DNA of 64,000 nt from Rhizobiales bacterium TMED168. GTDB lineage: Bacteria; Pseudomonadota; Alphaproteobacteria; MED-G09. Shown here piece by piece: positions 18,474 to 29,762 of this stretch (positions within the stretch are counted from its first letter, which is position 1; each line of letters opens with the position of its first letter). The notes under the pieces are model-generated. The model was given only the letters and a program-made list of their open reading frames with translations. It had not been told where the DNA came from and made no database searches. Made by a program: the position numbers and the translations under genes. The stretch covers positions 15,074-79,073 of the forward strand of contig NHHR02000013.1 of assembly GCA_002170885.2 (NCBI GenBank). Reading direction: 5' to 3'.

Positions 18474-18884
18474 ATGATTGGCTTAATAATTATAACTCAT
18501 GGTAATTTAGCTTTAGAACTTAAATCAGCTATGGAGCATATTATTGGAAGCCAAGCAGATATTGAAATTTTTTGTATCAATCCAGATGATGATATCGACA
18601 TCCAAAAAAATAATATTCAGAATACAATTAAAGAAATTAATAAAGGAAATGGTATTATAATGTTAACTGATATGTTTGGAGGCACTCCATCAAATTTAGC
18701 CTTAGGTTTTCTTGAACCAGGTAAGATAGAGGTTTTATCCGGTGTTAATTTACCTATGCTAATAAAAATTGGTCAACTTAGAGATAATACAAATCTTTTA
18801 GAGGTTGTAAAAGAAGGAAAAATTGCCGCACAAAAATATATATCCATTGCGAGTGAAATTTTATCAGAAAGTGATGAAAGCTAA
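18474..18884 (+). CDS. PTS mannose-type EIIA component (PtsN/ManX-like, regulatory)
   Basis: A 136-residue EIIA of the mannose family. The phospho-accepting His is His9 in IIITHGNLA, and the second conserved block MLTDMFGGTPSNLAL is present. In alphaproteobacteria this protein lies in chvI-chvG-hprK-EIIA-ptsH and takes part in a regulatory phosphorelay rather than sugar uptake, since no EIIB or EIIC is present. Here both hprK and ptsH are missing from their usual places. The phosphodonor must therefore be encoded elsewhere or the relay is reduced. The active His is kept, so the protein is probably functional. Confidence 0.9.
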   Translation: MIGLIIITHGNLALELKSAMEHIIGSQADIEIFCINPDDDIDIQKNNIQNTIKEINKGNGIIMLTDMFGGTPSNLALGFLEPGKIEVLSGVNLPMLIKIGQLRDNTNLLEVVKEGKIAAQKYISIASEILSESDES

Positions 18885-18957
18885 TAATAAAACAAACATT
18901 TCCATACTTACTTATTTTTCGTGAAATATTTCAATTTTCAATATATATAGTTATTAA

Positions 18958-20274
<1,317 letters not shown>

Positions 20275-20280
20275 TAAAAA

Positions 20281-20601
20281 TTATTGTTGAGATTCAGGTA
20301 ACTTTAATATTATACCATCCAAATCTTTGGTAACTGAAATTTGACATGACAGTCTTGAGTCATCACTCTTATGTTCATGAAAATCAATCATTGATTCCTC
20401 TTCTTCACTCATTGAGTCAATTTTTTCTTTCCAGACAGAGTCAACAAAAACCATGCATGTTGCACAAGCGCAACCTCCTCCACAATCAGCGTCAATACCG
20501 GGAATAGAGTTTGAAACAGCACCTTCCATGATGGATAAACCTTCATCAACATCTACTGTATGTTCACTACCATTACTTTCTATGTAAGTTATTTTTACCA
20601 A
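20281..20601 (-). CDS. adrenodoxin-type [2Fe-2S] ferredoxin
   Basis: A 106-residue ferredoxin with cluster ligands Cys40, Cys46, Cys49 and Cys86, the C-x5-C-x2-C...C spacing of the vertebrate/ISC/P450 adrenodoxin class. The acidic patch MSEEEESMID at about 64-73 is the usual partner-docking surface. The reductase gene lies 16 bp upstream on the same strand, so the two form an electron-transfer pair. The terminal acceptor (a P450, a Rieske oxygenase or an Fe-S assembly or heme enzyme) is not in the window. Confidence 0.92.
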   Translation of the reverse strand: MVKITYIESNGSEHTVDVDEGLSIMEGAVSNSIPGIDADCGGGCACATCMVFVDSVWKEKIDSMSEEEESMIDFHEHKSDDSRLSCQISVTKDLDGIILKLPESQQ

Positions 20602-20617
20602 AATTTATCTCCACTTT

Positions 20618-21844
20618 TTATAATACAACTTCTTTTATTGGAATTTCTTTATTTTGCAACCTATCAAAATCAATTTTTATTTTTTCTGATATAAATCTCC
20701 TAGACATCATATGTTCTTGAGCTGAATTTACACAATCAGAAGCAATCATTAAGCCAGATTTAAAATAAAATACGGAGAATTTATTTTCAACTATATTGCC
20801 TCTAATTATATAATTATCATATTCACTATTTAATCCAGCGATTTGAAGCTTGAGATCATATTGGTCAGACCAGAACCAAGGAATTTGATTATAAGCTACT
20901 TTTTCACCAACTATTGATGATGCAACTGTTTTTCCTTGTTCAATTGCATTATGTACTGACTCTAGTCGAATATTTTTACCATAAAAATCACTTGGATGAA
21001 GAGTACAGTCGCCAGCAGAATAAATATAATCGTCAGACGTTTTACAAAATTCGTCTACTATAATTCCATTATCTACGCTTATTCCAGATTCTTCAGCCAA
21101 AGACTGACATGGCATAACACCTATTCCAACTAAAACTAAATCAGCCTCAATATTTCCAGAGGATGTTTCAACGGAAGAAACCCTATTCTTTCCATTTACT
21201 CCCTTGACTGAAGTATTTGTCATAATCTTAACACCTTTTGACTCATGGAAAGAATGATAAAAAGATGAAATAATTGGGCTAGTAACTCTTTCAAGAATTC
21301 TTGGCGCCATTTCGATAACTGTAACATCTAAGCCCAAGGTTTTTGAAACAGCAGCAACCTCTAATCCTATATAGCCACCACCAATAATTACCATATTTTT
21401 TGAATCTTTGAGTGAGGACTTGATCATTTCAACATCTGCAATTGATCTTAAATAATGTAAACCACCCAATTTAGGATTATCCAATGGTATAAGTCTTGGT
21501 TGAGTTCCTGTTGCGATGATTAAATTATCATAGCTAATCTTTTTATGAGTTTTGTCTTTTAAAAAAACTAATTGGGAATTTTTTCTATCAATCTCTTCAA
21601 CGCAGGAAGCCAAAGATATATTAATATTATGTTCATCATAAAATTTTTCAGGCTTTAAATACAATCTTTCTGCAGCAAGCTCACCGGATAAATATTTTTT
21701 AGACAATGGTGGTCTTTGATATGGAAGGTAAGACTCTGAGGATATAATATTGATATCACCATTAAATTTTTTCTGCCTCAAAGAGGCTGCAACCTGACTA
21801 GAGGCTTGTCCACCACCAATAACTACTATTTTTTTTTCACTCAT
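20618..21844 (-). CDS. FAD-dependent ferredoxin reductase
   Basis: A 408-residue NAD(P)H:ferredoxin reductase of the putidaredoxin/rhodocoxin reductase type. An N-terminal FAD Rossmann motif VVIGGGQASSQVA, a second dinucleotide motif IIGGGYIGLEVA at about 155-165 and the FAD-contacting YSAGDC near 275 are visible, followed by the C-terminal reductase domain (IPWFWSDQYDLKLQIAG). It should pass electrons from NADH to the adjacent ferredoxin. Its start is 75 bp from the divergent tsaE. The enzyme type is clear; the pathway served is not. Confidence 0.9.
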   Translation of the reverse strand: MSEKKIVVIGGGQASSQVAASLRQKKFNGDINIISSESYLPYQRPPLSKKYLSGELAAERLYLKPEKFYDEHNINISLASCVEEIDRKNSQLVFLKDKTHKKISYDNLIIATGTQPRLIPLDNPKLGGLHYLRSIADVEMIKSSLKDSKNMVIIGGGYIGLEVAAVSKTLGLDVTVIEMAPRILERVTSPIISSFYHSFHESKGVKIMTNTSVKGVNGKNRVSSVETSSGNIEADLVLVGIGVMPCQSLAEESGISVDNGIIVDEFCKTSDDYIYSAGDCTLHPSDFYGKNIRLESVHNAIEQGKTVASSIVGEKVAYNQIPWFWSDQYDLKLQIAGLNSEYDNYIIRGNIVENKFSVFYFKSGLMIASDCVNSAQEHMMSRRFISEKIKIDFDRLQNKEIPIKEVVL

Positions 21845-21919
21845 TTTAGAATCATCAAAAAAGCTTATAATGTTTAAATTATTATTAATATGTTTTAAAT
21901 ATAAATGTTAGTTTAATAA

Positions 21920-22390
21920 ATGTCAGAATTAATTGTAAATCTACATACTGAAAAAGCAACAAATCAGTTTGGTAAAATAATATCAAAATTAATTAAAGTA
22001 GGAGATATTATTTTTTTATCAGGTGAAATGGGATCAGGTAAGACATTTCTTGCTAGGTCAATTATAACTAGCCTTCTTAAAGAAGAAATAGAAATTCCTT
22101 CACCAACATTTACTATAATACAAGAATATGAGTGTAAGGAATTTACAATTGCTCATGCAGATCTTTATCGTATCAAAAATAAAAATGAATTAGAAGCTCT
22201 AGGAATAGACGAAATATTAGAAAAAGGATCAATTTTAATAGAGTGGCCAGAAAAACTTAAGAATATATACGAAAATGATACATTAGAAATAAAGTTTTTA
22301 GAAATAAAAGACAAGAAATCTCTTAGCCTTGTAAATATAAAAGGTTGGAAAAAAAGAATTGAAATATTAAAGAGTAAAAAGTATGGATGA
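21920..22390 (+). CDS. tsaE: tRNA threonylcarbamoyladenosine biosynthesis ATPase TsaE
   Basis: A 156-residue P-loop ATPase of the YjeE/TsaE family, needed with TsaB and TsaD to make t6A37 in tRNAs that read ANN codons. The Walker A GEMGSGKTFLARSI, the SPTFTIIQEY switch segment, HADLYRI and the IEWPEKL block are all family signatures. The 3' end overlaps the following exonuclease gene by 8 bp, so both are translated from one message. Confidence 0.95.
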   Translation: MSELIVNLHTEKATNQFGKIISKLIKVGDIIFLSGEMGSGKTFLARSIITSLLKEEIEIPSPTFTIIQEYECKEFTIAHADLYRIKNKNELEALGIDEILEKGSILIEWPEKLKNIYENDTLEIKFLEIKDKKSLSLVNIKGWKKRIEILKSKKYG

Positions 22391-23801
22391 TAAAGAATGC
22401 GTTTTCGATTGGGAGGCAAATGGTCTAAATGATGGATTTAGATATCCTCATCAAATAGCAATAATTGATAATGATAATGAAGACTTTTGTAATACTTATA
22501 ATATGAGATTACCTCATTACGAACTACCAGGACCAATAGCTCTATATAGAACAAATACCAATTGGAAAAAAACTAAAGAGGATAATCCTTCACTATATGA
22601 AATAATGCCTTCAATTTTAGAAGATTTATTAAGCTATGATATTATATGGGCATATAATTACAGCTATGACAAAGGAGTTCTTGAGGAGAGTCTTTTTAAT
22701 ACAGGAAGAAGTCCTTATTTATATAAAGATAAAATTGTGTGTGATGCAATGCCCTTTATATCTATTGCGTCAATACTTTATCCAAATATTATAAAAATTC
22801 CTAAAATAGAAAGTATCAGAAGAGGAAAAAAAGGAATTTATAACAGCCATAAATTAGAGAATGTTTATAAAGAAAATTTTTCTAACGATAATAAATTGAC
22901 GTGGCATGTTGCTGAAAGTGATATTATTGCAACCTCAAGGTTATTAAATAAGATAAAATTAGAAGCTCCTGAATTCTGGAATTATAGAACTAGAATGTTC
23001 AGTAAATTTGCGCGCGAAGATATTTTTAATAAAAAAGCAGTTTGGGTAAGATATTACCAAGATAAAAAACAATTATTTCCTATGCTACCAATTTATGAAA
23101 GAGATAGAGATAATTACTTTTCTATAGATTTACAAAAATTTAAAAATACTGGAGGACTTTTAGAAAAACATAAAAAACAAATTATACAAGTAGGTACTGG
23201 TAAATCAAAAACTCTTCCTGAATGGTTACATTCATCTTATATAAAGACTGGCGGTATAATACTTGATGCACAATGGTTTGACTTACCAATAGAATATGAT
23301 TTACCCAAAGAAAATGATATTAATGAAATTAAAGACTTAATTAACGAATATCTATCAGACCTTAAAATTTGGCCTGATAGGGATAATAAATATATTGAAA
23401 AAACAAGGTTTGGTTTTCCATCAAGAAATGATTTAAGTGCATGGAATTCATTCCATAAGGCTGAAACATGGGATCAAAAAGTTCAAATAAAATTCAAAGA
23501 TCCAATATCAAAAAGGATAGCTAAAAGAATAATCTTTGATAATGCACCAGAAGTTTTAGATGATAATGCTTATAAAATTATTGAAGAATTTATTAAAGAA
23601 AGATGGAAAAGTATTGGACCAGATCAAAGACCTATGAAGGGATATGATTCTGGAAAAACCTGGATAACAATTCCTACTGCCCTAGAAAATATAAGAAAAT
23701 GTGAAATGGAGGACGAGCTTGAGGAGCATTCCGACTTAGATATAAATTGCTTAAAGGGTTATAAAGAGTATTTATTAGATCTAGATCAGCAATTAAAATA
23801 A
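22383..23801 (+). CDS. exonuclease I-like DEDDh 3'-5' exonuclease
   Basis: A 472-residue protein of nearly the length of E. coli exonuclease I (SbcB). The catalytic DEDDh residues are visible: Asp9 and Glu11 in VFDWEANG, an Asp in YNYSYDKGVLEES, and His and Asp in WHVAESDIIATS. The middle part (ARVRYY-type segment AVWVRYYQD, SIDLQKF) and the C-terminal helical part resemble the SH3-like and helical regions of ExoI. It would degrade single-stranded DNA 3' to 5' in repair. It occupies the place between tsaE and trxA where many alphaproteobacteria carry amgK-murU-addB-addA. It overlaps tsaE by 8 bp. Confidence 0.72.
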   Translation: MDDKECVFDWEANGLNDGFRYPHQIAIIDNDNEDFCNTYNMRLPHYELPGPIALYRTNTNWKKTKEDNPSLYEIMPSILEDLLSYDIIWAYNYSYDKGVLEESLFNTGRSPYLYKDKIVCDAMPFISIASILYPNIIKIPKIESIRRGKKGIYNSHKLENVYKENFSNDNKLTWHVAESDIIATSRLLNKIKLEAPEFWNYRTRMFSKFAREDIFNKKAVWVRYYQDKKQLFPMLPIYERDRDNYFSIDLQKFKNTGGLLEKHKKQIIQVGTGKSKTLPEWLHSSYIKTGGIILDAQWFDLPIEYDLPKENDINEIKDLINEYLSDLKIWPDRDNKYIEKTRFGFPSRNDLSAWNSFHKAETWDQKVQIKFKDPISKRIAKRIIFDNAPEVLDDNAYKIIEEFIKERWKSIGPDQRPMKGYDSGKTWITIPTALENIRKCEMEDELEEHSDLDINCLKGYKEYLLDLDQQLK

Positions 23802-23863
23802 AAAATACTTGCATGAATGGAAGGACTTTCTTAGCTTAATAATACTGATTCACGGAGGTAGAG

Positions 23864-24184
23864 ATGGGCTTAATAAATGTAACAGATGAGGAGTTCCAAA
23901 AAACAATTCTAGATAATGATGGCTTATGCTTAGTTGATTTCTGGGCTGAATGGTGTGGTCCATGCAAGCAAGTAGGGCCAATTCTGGAAGAAATTGCTTC
24001 AGATGAAAATATTTCTATAACTATAGCTAAAGTAAATATTGACGAGAACCCAAGGACTCCAACAAATTACGGTGTAAGAAGTATTCCAACCCTTATGCTA
24101 TTTTTTAATGGTGAACTGAAAGATACTAAAGTAGGTGCGCTTCCAAAACAGGAGCTAAAGGATTGGATACAAAATAACAGCTAA
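23864..24184 (+). CDS. trxA: thioredoxin
   Basis: A 106-residue thioredoxin with the redox motif WCGPCK (Cys33 and Cys36), the cis-Pro segment SIPTLMLF and the buried Asp in LVDFWAEW. It is a general cytoplasmic disulfide reductant. A strong GGAGG ribosome binding site lies before ATG. The TAA stop overlaps the TAG stop of the convergent folC gene. The trxA-folC-accD neighbourhood is typical of alphaproteobacteria. Confidence 0.97.
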   Translation: MGLINVTDEEFQKTILDNDGLCLVDFWAEWCGPCKQVGPILEEIASDENISITIAKVNIDENPRTPTNYGVRSIPTLMLFFNGELKDTKVGALPKQELKDWIQNNS

Positions 24185-25455
24185 TTAATTTTTAAAGCCT
24201 CAGATACTAAATAAAGAGAACCACATATTAATATTCTTGAGTTTTTAAATTTAGAATATTTTTGTATTGCATCTTTTAAAGATTTAGATTCCTGTAAAAC
24301 TTCATTTGAAAACATAGTTTTATTTTTTATATCTTTGAGAGATGCGCTTTTAATACCCTCAATTGGGATAATAGTAATTTCTTTAGCAATACCTTTAAAA
24401 TTCAAAATAAAATCAATTAAACTTCTATTTCTTGAAAGGCCCAAAATTATAAAAAGATTTTTCTTTTCTTTACTATTTAGATTTATCATTTCTTGGCTTA
24501 TAATTTTAGCAGCTGAAGGATTATGGCACCCATCAATTAAAACTTCTGACCCTTTATCAATTATTGCTTCAATATTACTTGTTAATTTAGATAATCTTCC
24601 CAATAATTTTGTATTCTTTAATCCTTGAATAATTATTTCATCACTTATATCAATTTTATTCATTCTATGAAGTGATTTTAAGGAGGCAATACATAATCCT
24701 GCATTTAAAATTTGATATTCGCCATCTAAGCCGAGAGTCTCAAATTCTAGCTCGCCAGCTTTATCCTGATAAATTATTTGATCACCTCTCCTTTCAATGA
24801 ACCAATCCTGATTGTAAAAAATTCCTTTTGCATTTTTCTTGTTCAAGTGATCTAAGATAATTTGTTTCAGAAATTTTTCTTGAGGTCCAAAAATAGCAAA
24901 ACCACCATCAGGAATTATACCTAGTTTTTCTTCTGCGATCATTTTAAGATCTTTACCAAGAAATTCTTCATGATCATATGATATGGTAGTTATAATACTA
25001 AGATCCTTTCTTTCTATAATATTTGTAGGGTCATGAAGGCCACCCATTCCGACCTCTATAAGGTTCCAATCGGAATTACTTTTAGAAAATAATTCTAGAG
25101 CGCATGAGGTAATAAATTCAAAAAAAGATAATTCTTTATCATCATGAATTTTAATAAATTTGTTAGTTATATGCGATAATAAATCATCGCTAATAATTTT
25201 ATCATTAATGATAAATCTCTCATTTATCTTGAGTAGATGAGGTGATGTATATACATTTGAAGAAAGTTTATTAGCTTTTAGGCAAGAATGTAAAAATGCA
25301 ATTGTAGATCCCTTTCCATTCGTTCCTGTAATATGGATAGTTTTATTTATTTTTTTTTGAGGATGACCTACCTTAGAGAGGAATCTATAGATCCTCTCCT
25401 TTCCTTTTGAAGGTTTTTGAATAAATTGGTTAAAAAAATTATCTTCGAAAATCAT
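24181..25455 (-). CDS. folC: bifunctional dihydrofolate/folylpolyglutamate synthase
   Basis: A 424-residue Mur-ligase-like enzyme that adds Glu to dihydropteroate and to folates. The P-loop ITGTNGKGSTIAFLHSCL is near residues 42-59, the omega/switch TSPHLLKINERF near 75, the metal-binding EVGMGGLHDPTN near 137, ISYDHEEFLG near 163 and the second-domain IDGCHNPSAAK near 315. All core motifs are intact. It is the last gene of the minus-strand run rpsA-ihfB-pyrF-trpF-trpB-trpA-accD-folC, 19 bp after accD. Confidence 0.95.
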   Translation of the reverse strand: MIFEDNFFNQFIQKPSKGKERIYRFLSKVGHPQKKINKTIHITGTNGKGSTIAFLHSCLKANKLSSNVYTSPHLLKINERFIINDKIISDDLLSHITNKFIKIHDDKELSFFEFITSCALELFSKSNSDWNLIEVGMGGLHDPTNIIERKDLSIITTISYDHEEFLGKDLKMIAEEKLGIIPDGGFAIFGPQEKFLKQIILDHLNKKNAKGIFYNQDWFIERRGDQIIYQDKAGELEFETLGLDGEYQILNAGLCIASLKSLHRMNKIDISDEIIIQGLKNTKLLGRLSKLTSNIEAIIDKGSEVLIDGCHNPSAAKIISQEMINLNSKEKKNLFIILGLSRNRSLIDFILNFKGIAKEITIIPIEGIKSASLKDIKNKTMFSNEVLQESKSLKDAIQKYSKFKNSRILICGSLYLVSEALKIN

Positions 25456-25474
25456 TTACAACAAAAATTTTAAA

Positions 25475-26329
25475 TTAGTTTTTATCATTCATTAATATAT
25501 CAATTATATTAGAAATTGTTGATTTCAAGTCTTTTCTATGAACAACCATATCGATCATTCCATGATCTAACAAATATTCTGACTTCTGAAAGCCTTCTGG
25601 TAAACTTTCATTAATTGTATTACCAATAACTCTTGGACCTGCAAATCCAATTAATGCCTTTGGCTCGGCTATATGAATATCTCCTAGCATTGCATAAGAT
25701 GCTGTAACGCCTCCAGTTGTAGGATTTGTTAAAATTACAATATAAGGTAATTTGCTCTCTCTTAATGACTGAAGCATTACTGTGGTCCTTGGCATTTGCA
25801 TTAGAGAAAGAATGCCTTCTTGCATTCTAGCACCACCTGAAGAAGCACATAAAATAAAAGGGCAATTTTTTTTCAAAGCTGTTTCTATTGCCAATATAAT
25901 ACTTTCTCCTGCAGCCATTCCCAATGAACCACCCATGAAAGAAAAGTCGTGAACAGCCATAACTACAGAATTAGAATTTATTGCTCCAGATCCAATTAAA
26001 ATAGAGTCTTTTTTTCCAGTCTTTGATCTTGCTTCTTTTATTCTGTCGATATACTTTTTTTGATCTCTAAACTTTAATGGATCAATTGGTACTTCAGGGC
26101 AATCCATATAGGAGATTGTTCCTTCGTCAAGTAATTGAGAAAACCTTATCTCAGCAGAAACCTTTAAATGATAACCACATTCAGGACATACAAATAAACC
26201 CTCCTCTGCATCAGTATGAAAAATCATGGAATCACATGAGGGACACTTTAACCATAAATTATCTGGGACCTCTCTTTTTTTAAAAATTTTTTTTATCCCA
26301 GGAGGAACAATATTTTTAAACCAATTCAC
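25475..26329 (-). CDS. accD: acetyl-CoA carboxylase carboxyltransferase subunit beta
   Basis: A 284-residue carboxyltransferase beta subunit, which with AccA transfers CO2 from carboxybiotin to acetyl-CoA to make malonyl-CoA. The N-terminal zinc ribbon has CPSC at about 29-32 and CPEC at about 48-51. The crotonase-fold half carries the oxyanion-hole segments [11 protein letters not shown] and [17 protein letters not shown] precedes ATG. It lies 10 bp after trpA, the usual alphaproteobacterial order. Confidence 0.97.
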   Translation of the reverse strand: MNWFKNIVPPGIKKIFKKREVPDNLWLKCPSCDSMIFHTDAEEGLFVCPECGYHLKVSAEIRFSQLLDEGTISYMDCPEVPIDPLKFRDQKKYIDRIKEARSKTGKKDSILIGSGAINSNSVVMAVHDFSFMGGSLGMAAGESIILAIETALKKNCPFILCASSGGARMQEGILSLMQMPRTTVMLQSLRESKLPYIVILTNPTTGGVTASYAMLGDIHIAEPKALIGFAGPRVIGNTINESLPEGFQKSEYLLDHGMIDMVVHRKDLKSTISNIIDILMNDKN

Positions 26330-26339
26330 TGAAGACTCC

Positions 26340-27155
26340 TTAGGTTTTAAGAGGTTTTGATAATTTCAACAAAAAATCTATCATATTTTTAACTATCAAA
26401 TCATTATCTAGTTTTTTAATTTTTAGAGAATTAATTTCATTTACTATTGCTGATCCAACAACAATGGCATCAGAAAAATCAGAAATTTCTTTAACCTGTG
26501 TAGGATCTTTGATGCCGAAACCAACACCTATAGGTAAATCAGTATTTTCTTTAACCCTATTAATTATTTTCTCTATAAACTTATTATCTGGGGCTTTTGT
26601 ACCAGTAATTCCTGCTATAGAAACAAAATATAGAAATCCTGAGCTCATTTTTATAATTTCTTTTAATCTTTCCTCATTAGTAGTTGGAGTTATAAAATTT
26701 ATAAAATCTATTCCTAATTTTTGAGCTGGAACACATATCTCGTTACTATGTTCTATCGGCAAATCAACAATAATTAAACCATCAACACCAATTTTTTCAC
26801 ATTCTTCTAAAAAAGAATTTATACCATACTGAAGAATTGGATTAAAATAACCCATAAGGATAATTGGTGTTTTTTTATTTTTTTCTCTAAAAATCTGAAC
26901 CATGTTTAAAGTTTTATTCATATCTTGGCCTTGATCTAGTGACCTTAAGGATGACTCTTGAATTGATGGACCATCTGCCATTGGATCAGAAAAAGGCATT
27001 CCAAGCTCAATAATATCAGCTCCTCCAGATGGAAGAGCCTCAAAAATCATTTGAGAAAGATTTCTATCTGGATCACCTGCGGTTATATAAGGTATAAATG
27101 CGGAACGTTTTTCTAATTTAAGGTCTTTAAATACTTTTGAAATACGTGATGTCAT
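26340..27155 (-). CDS. trpA: tryptophan synthase alpha subunit
   Basis: A 271-residue TIM-barrel lyase that splits indole-3-glycerol phosphate. Catalytic Glu is in [16 protein letters not shown] (near residue 46) and catalytic Asp in [12 protein letters not shown]; the phosphate-binding loop is VGFGIKDP. Its start codon overlaps the trpB stop codon by one base, so the two subunits are translationally coupled. Confidence 0.97.
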   Translation of the reverse strand: MTSRISKVFKDLKLEKRSAFIPYITAGDPDRNLSQMIFEALPSGGADIIELGMPFSDPMADGPSIQESSLRSLDQGQDMNKTLNMVQIFREKNKKTPIILMGYFNPILQYGINSFLEECEKIGVDGLIIVDLPIEHSNEICVPAQKLGIDFINFITPTTNEERLKEIIKMSSGFLYFVSIAGITGTKAPDNKFIEKIINRVKENTDLPIGVGFGIKDPTQVKEISDFSDAIVVGSAIVNEINSLKIKKLDNDLIVKNMIDFLLKLSKPLKT

Positions 27156-28360
27156 TAAATTTCAATTCCTAAAAGTTCAGCAATAGCAAAGACATCCTTG
27201 TCACCTCTACCACACATATTCATAATTATGATTTTATCCCTAGAATTTTCTTTTGCTAGCTTAAGCGTAAAAGATAAAGCATGCGAAGGTTCAAGTGCAG
27301 GAATTATTCCTTCTAATTTTGAACAAATTTGAAATGCCTCTAGTGCCTCCATATCTGTTGCTGAGACATACTCAATTCTTTTCATATCTTTCAACCATGA
27401 ATGTTCTGGACCTATTACAGGGTAATCTAAGCCCGCTGAAATTGAATGCCCCTCGGTAATTTGTCCATCAGTATTTTGGAGTAAATATGTTTTATTACCA
27501 TGGAGGACACCTGGCTTTCCCTTTGATAGGGATGCAGCATGCTCATCTGTCTCAAGACCTTTCCCAGCCGCTTCAACTCCAAACATTTTAATATCATCGT
27601 CTAAAAAAGGATAAAATAACCCCAATGCATTTGATCCTCCACCAACACATGCAACTAAAAAATCTGGATTGCGACCTTCTTTAATTTGAATTTGTTTTTT
27701 TGCTTCCAAACCGATTATAGATTGGAAATCTCTTACTAATTGTGGATAAGGATGAGGCCCAGCTGCAGTACCTATTATATAAAATGTATCATCAACATTT
27801 GAAACCCAGTCACGAAGAGCCTCATTCATTGCATCCTTTAAGGTTCCATTTCCTGAAGATACAGGAATAACTTCTCCACCTAGTAATTTTATTTTGAAGA
27901 CATTAGGTTTTTGTCTTTCTATATCTGTTTCACCCATATAAATTACGCAAGGTAAATCAAATCGCGCACAAACAGTTGCTACAGCTACTCCATGTTGTCC
28001 AGCACCAGTTTCCGCTATAATTCTTTTTTTTCCCATCCTTTTAGCTAGAAGTATCTGACCAAGGCAATTATTAATTTTATGGCTTCCTGTATGATTAAGC
28101 TCATCACGTTTAAAATAAATTTTTGAACCACCTGCATATTCAGTCAATCTTTCAGCAAAATATAAAGGGCTCTCTCTACCCACATAATCTCTAGCGAAAC
28201 TCTCTCTTTCCTCAATAAAAAGAGGATCGTCTTTTGCAGAATTATATGCATCTTCAAGCTCTATTATAAGCGGCATAAGTGTTTCAGCAACATAACGACC
28301 TCCGTAGTCACCAAAATTTCCAGAAATATCTGGTTTATCTTTATAAGTATTTTTAGCCAT
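27155..28360 (-). CDS. trpB: tryptophan synthase beta subunit
   Basis: A 401-residue PLP enzyme that joins indole and serine. The PLP Lys is in [13 protein letters not shown], the phosphate-binding loop is [10 protein letters not shown] and the catalytic Glu is in AETGAGQHG. It overlaps trpF by 8 bp upstream and trpA by one base downstream. No leader peptide or attenuator is visible for this trpFBA group, and trpE, trpD and trpC lie outside the window. Confidence 0.98.
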   Translation of the reverse strand: MAKNTYKDKPDISGNFGDYGGRYVAETLMPLIIELEDAYNSAKDDPLFIEERESFARDYVGRESPLYFAERLTEYAGGSKIYFKRDELNHTGSHKINNCLGQILLAKRMGKKRIIAETGAGQHGVAVATVCARFDLPCVIYMGETDIERQKPNVFKIKLLGGEVIPVSSGNGTLKDAMNEALRDWVSNVDDTFYIIGTAAGPHPYPQLVRDFQSIIGLEAKKQIQIKEGRNPDFLVACVGGGSNALGLFYPFLDDDIKMFGVEAAGKGLETDEHAASLSKGKPGVLHGNKTYLLQNTDGQITEGHSISAGLDYPVIGPEHSWLKDMKRIEYVSATDMEALEAFQICSKLEGIIPALEPSHALSFTLKLAKENSRDKIIIMNMCGRGDKDVFAIAELLGIEI

Positions 28361-29012
28361 ATTTTTTTTTATACGCCAATCTAGTTAATTTAACAAAGTT
28401 ATCTATCTTTTGTTTATCTTTTAAGCCTGGTTTAGTCTCAACACCTGAAGAAACATCTATTACTGATGAATTAGAAAAGTTAACAGCGTCAATAATATTT
28501 TCTGAATTTAAGCCGCCTGATAAAAAATAATCTGCCCCTTTCCAATTTTTCAAAATTGACCAATCAAATGTTTTGTTTAATCCACCTCTTTGCTCGTTAT
28601 GACTATTACCAGGTTTTGCATCGAATAAAAAGTAATCTACAAAATCACTATACTTCTCTGAAAATTTCAAATCTAGAATTCCTGAAATACCAAAAGCTTT
28701 TATAATTGGTAGTCCAAATAATTTTTTTATTTCCATACATCTACCAATGGTCTCATCACCATGGAGTTGAATTAAATTTGCATCAACTGAAGATATGCAT
28801 TGCTCAATATAATCATCCTTAGCATTAACAAAAACTGCCACTCTCTCAATATCATTTGCAGCTTTAGAGAATAAAAGTTTTTCTGCATATTCAGGATGAA
28901 GCCTTCTTGGGCTAGGGTCAGCAAAAATAAAGCCACACATATCAGCGCCTGAAAGCTTAACCATTTCTATTTGTTCTAACGAGGATAATCCACAAATTTT
29001 AATTTTTATCAT
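28353..29012 (-). CDS. trpF: phosphoribosylanthranilate isomerase
   Basis: A 219-residue TIM-barrel isomerase of tryptophan synthesis. The N-terminal KICGLSS holds the general-base Cys, the general-acid Asp is in YFLFDAKPG, and the phosphate loops are [11 protein letters not shown] and [12 protein letters not shown]. It is coupled to pyrF by a one-base start/stop overlap and to trpB by 8 bp. Confidence 0.96.
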   Translation of the reverse strand: MIKIKICGLSSLEQIEMVKLSGADMCGFIFADPSPRRLHPEYAEKLLFSKAANDIERVAVFVNAKDDYIEQCISSVDANLIQLHGDETIGRCMEIKKLFGLPIIKAFGISGILDLKFSEKYSDFVDYFLFDAKPGNSHNEQRGGLNKTFDWSILKNWKGADYFLSGGLNSENIIDAVNFSNSSVIDVSSGVETKPGLKDKQKIDNFVKLTRLAYKKKYG

Positions 29013-29719
29013 TATAGGTCTATTTGGTTAAGGATTTCATTAATAGTATCTATTGGGCTGTGTGAATCAGTAATTGGTCTTCCAATAACTAATAAATCGG
29101 CGCCTTCTTTTATGGCATCACCAGGGCTCATAACTCTTTTTTGATCATTTAAATTTTCATTATTTAGCCTTATACCTGGAACAACTAAAGTAAAGTCCTT
29201 ACCAATATTATTCTTAATCAATGCAATTTCTTTTGCCGAACAAACTATACCATCCAATCCAGATTCTTTTGTTAACTTAGCAAGTTTAAGAACTAAATCT
29301 TGACTTTCATTAATAAATCCAATCTCATTAAGATCCTGATCATCTAAGCTTGTAAGAACAGTAACTGCAATAATTTTTGTTGATGAATCTTTGTATTCAT
29401 TTCTTGCTCTTACTGCAGCTTTCATCATATCTTTTCCACCAGACGAATGAACGTTTATTATTGCTACATTTAAATCCATAAGTGACTTAACAGTTTTATA
29501 TACAGTGATAGGAATATCATGAAGTTTCAAATCTAAAAAAATAGGAACACCAAAATTTGAGATTTCTCTAACACCTTTTGGCCCGAAAGAATTAAAAAAT
29601 TCCATTCCAAGTTTTACACCGCCAATATAATCTTTTAAATCTGAAACTAGTGATTTTGCCATTTTCAAGGAATTAACATCAACAGCAAGAATAATTGGGT
29701 TTTTAAATATCTTATTCAT
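29012..29719 (-). CDS. pyrF: orotidine 5'-phosphate decarboxylase
   Basis: A 235-residue decarboxylase that makes UMP. The catalytic Asp/Lys network is seen in ILAVDV and FLDLKLHDIPITV, and the phosphate-binding end in VPGIRL and LVIGRPITDS. I place the start at the ATG ending at 29719, because CTGGAGATAA directly before it is a good ribosome binding site; an upstream in-frame ATG would add eight residues with no such site. It leads into trpF by a one-base overlap. Confidence 0.96.
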   Translation of the reverse strand: MNKIFKNPIILAVDVNSLKMAKSLVSDLKDYIGGVKLGMEFFNSFGPKGVREISNFGVPIFLDLKLHDIPITVYKTVKSLMDLNVAIINVHSSGGKDMMKAAVRARNEYKDSSTKIIAVTVLTSLDDQDLNEIGFINESQDLVLKLAKLTKESGLDGIVCSAKEIALIKNNIGKDFTLVVPGIRLNNENLNDQKRVMSPGDAIKEGADLLVIGRPITDSHSPIDTINEILNQIDL

Positions 29720-29762
29720 TTTATCTCCAGACAGTTTAATCATTTAAACTAGTTAGGATGAA

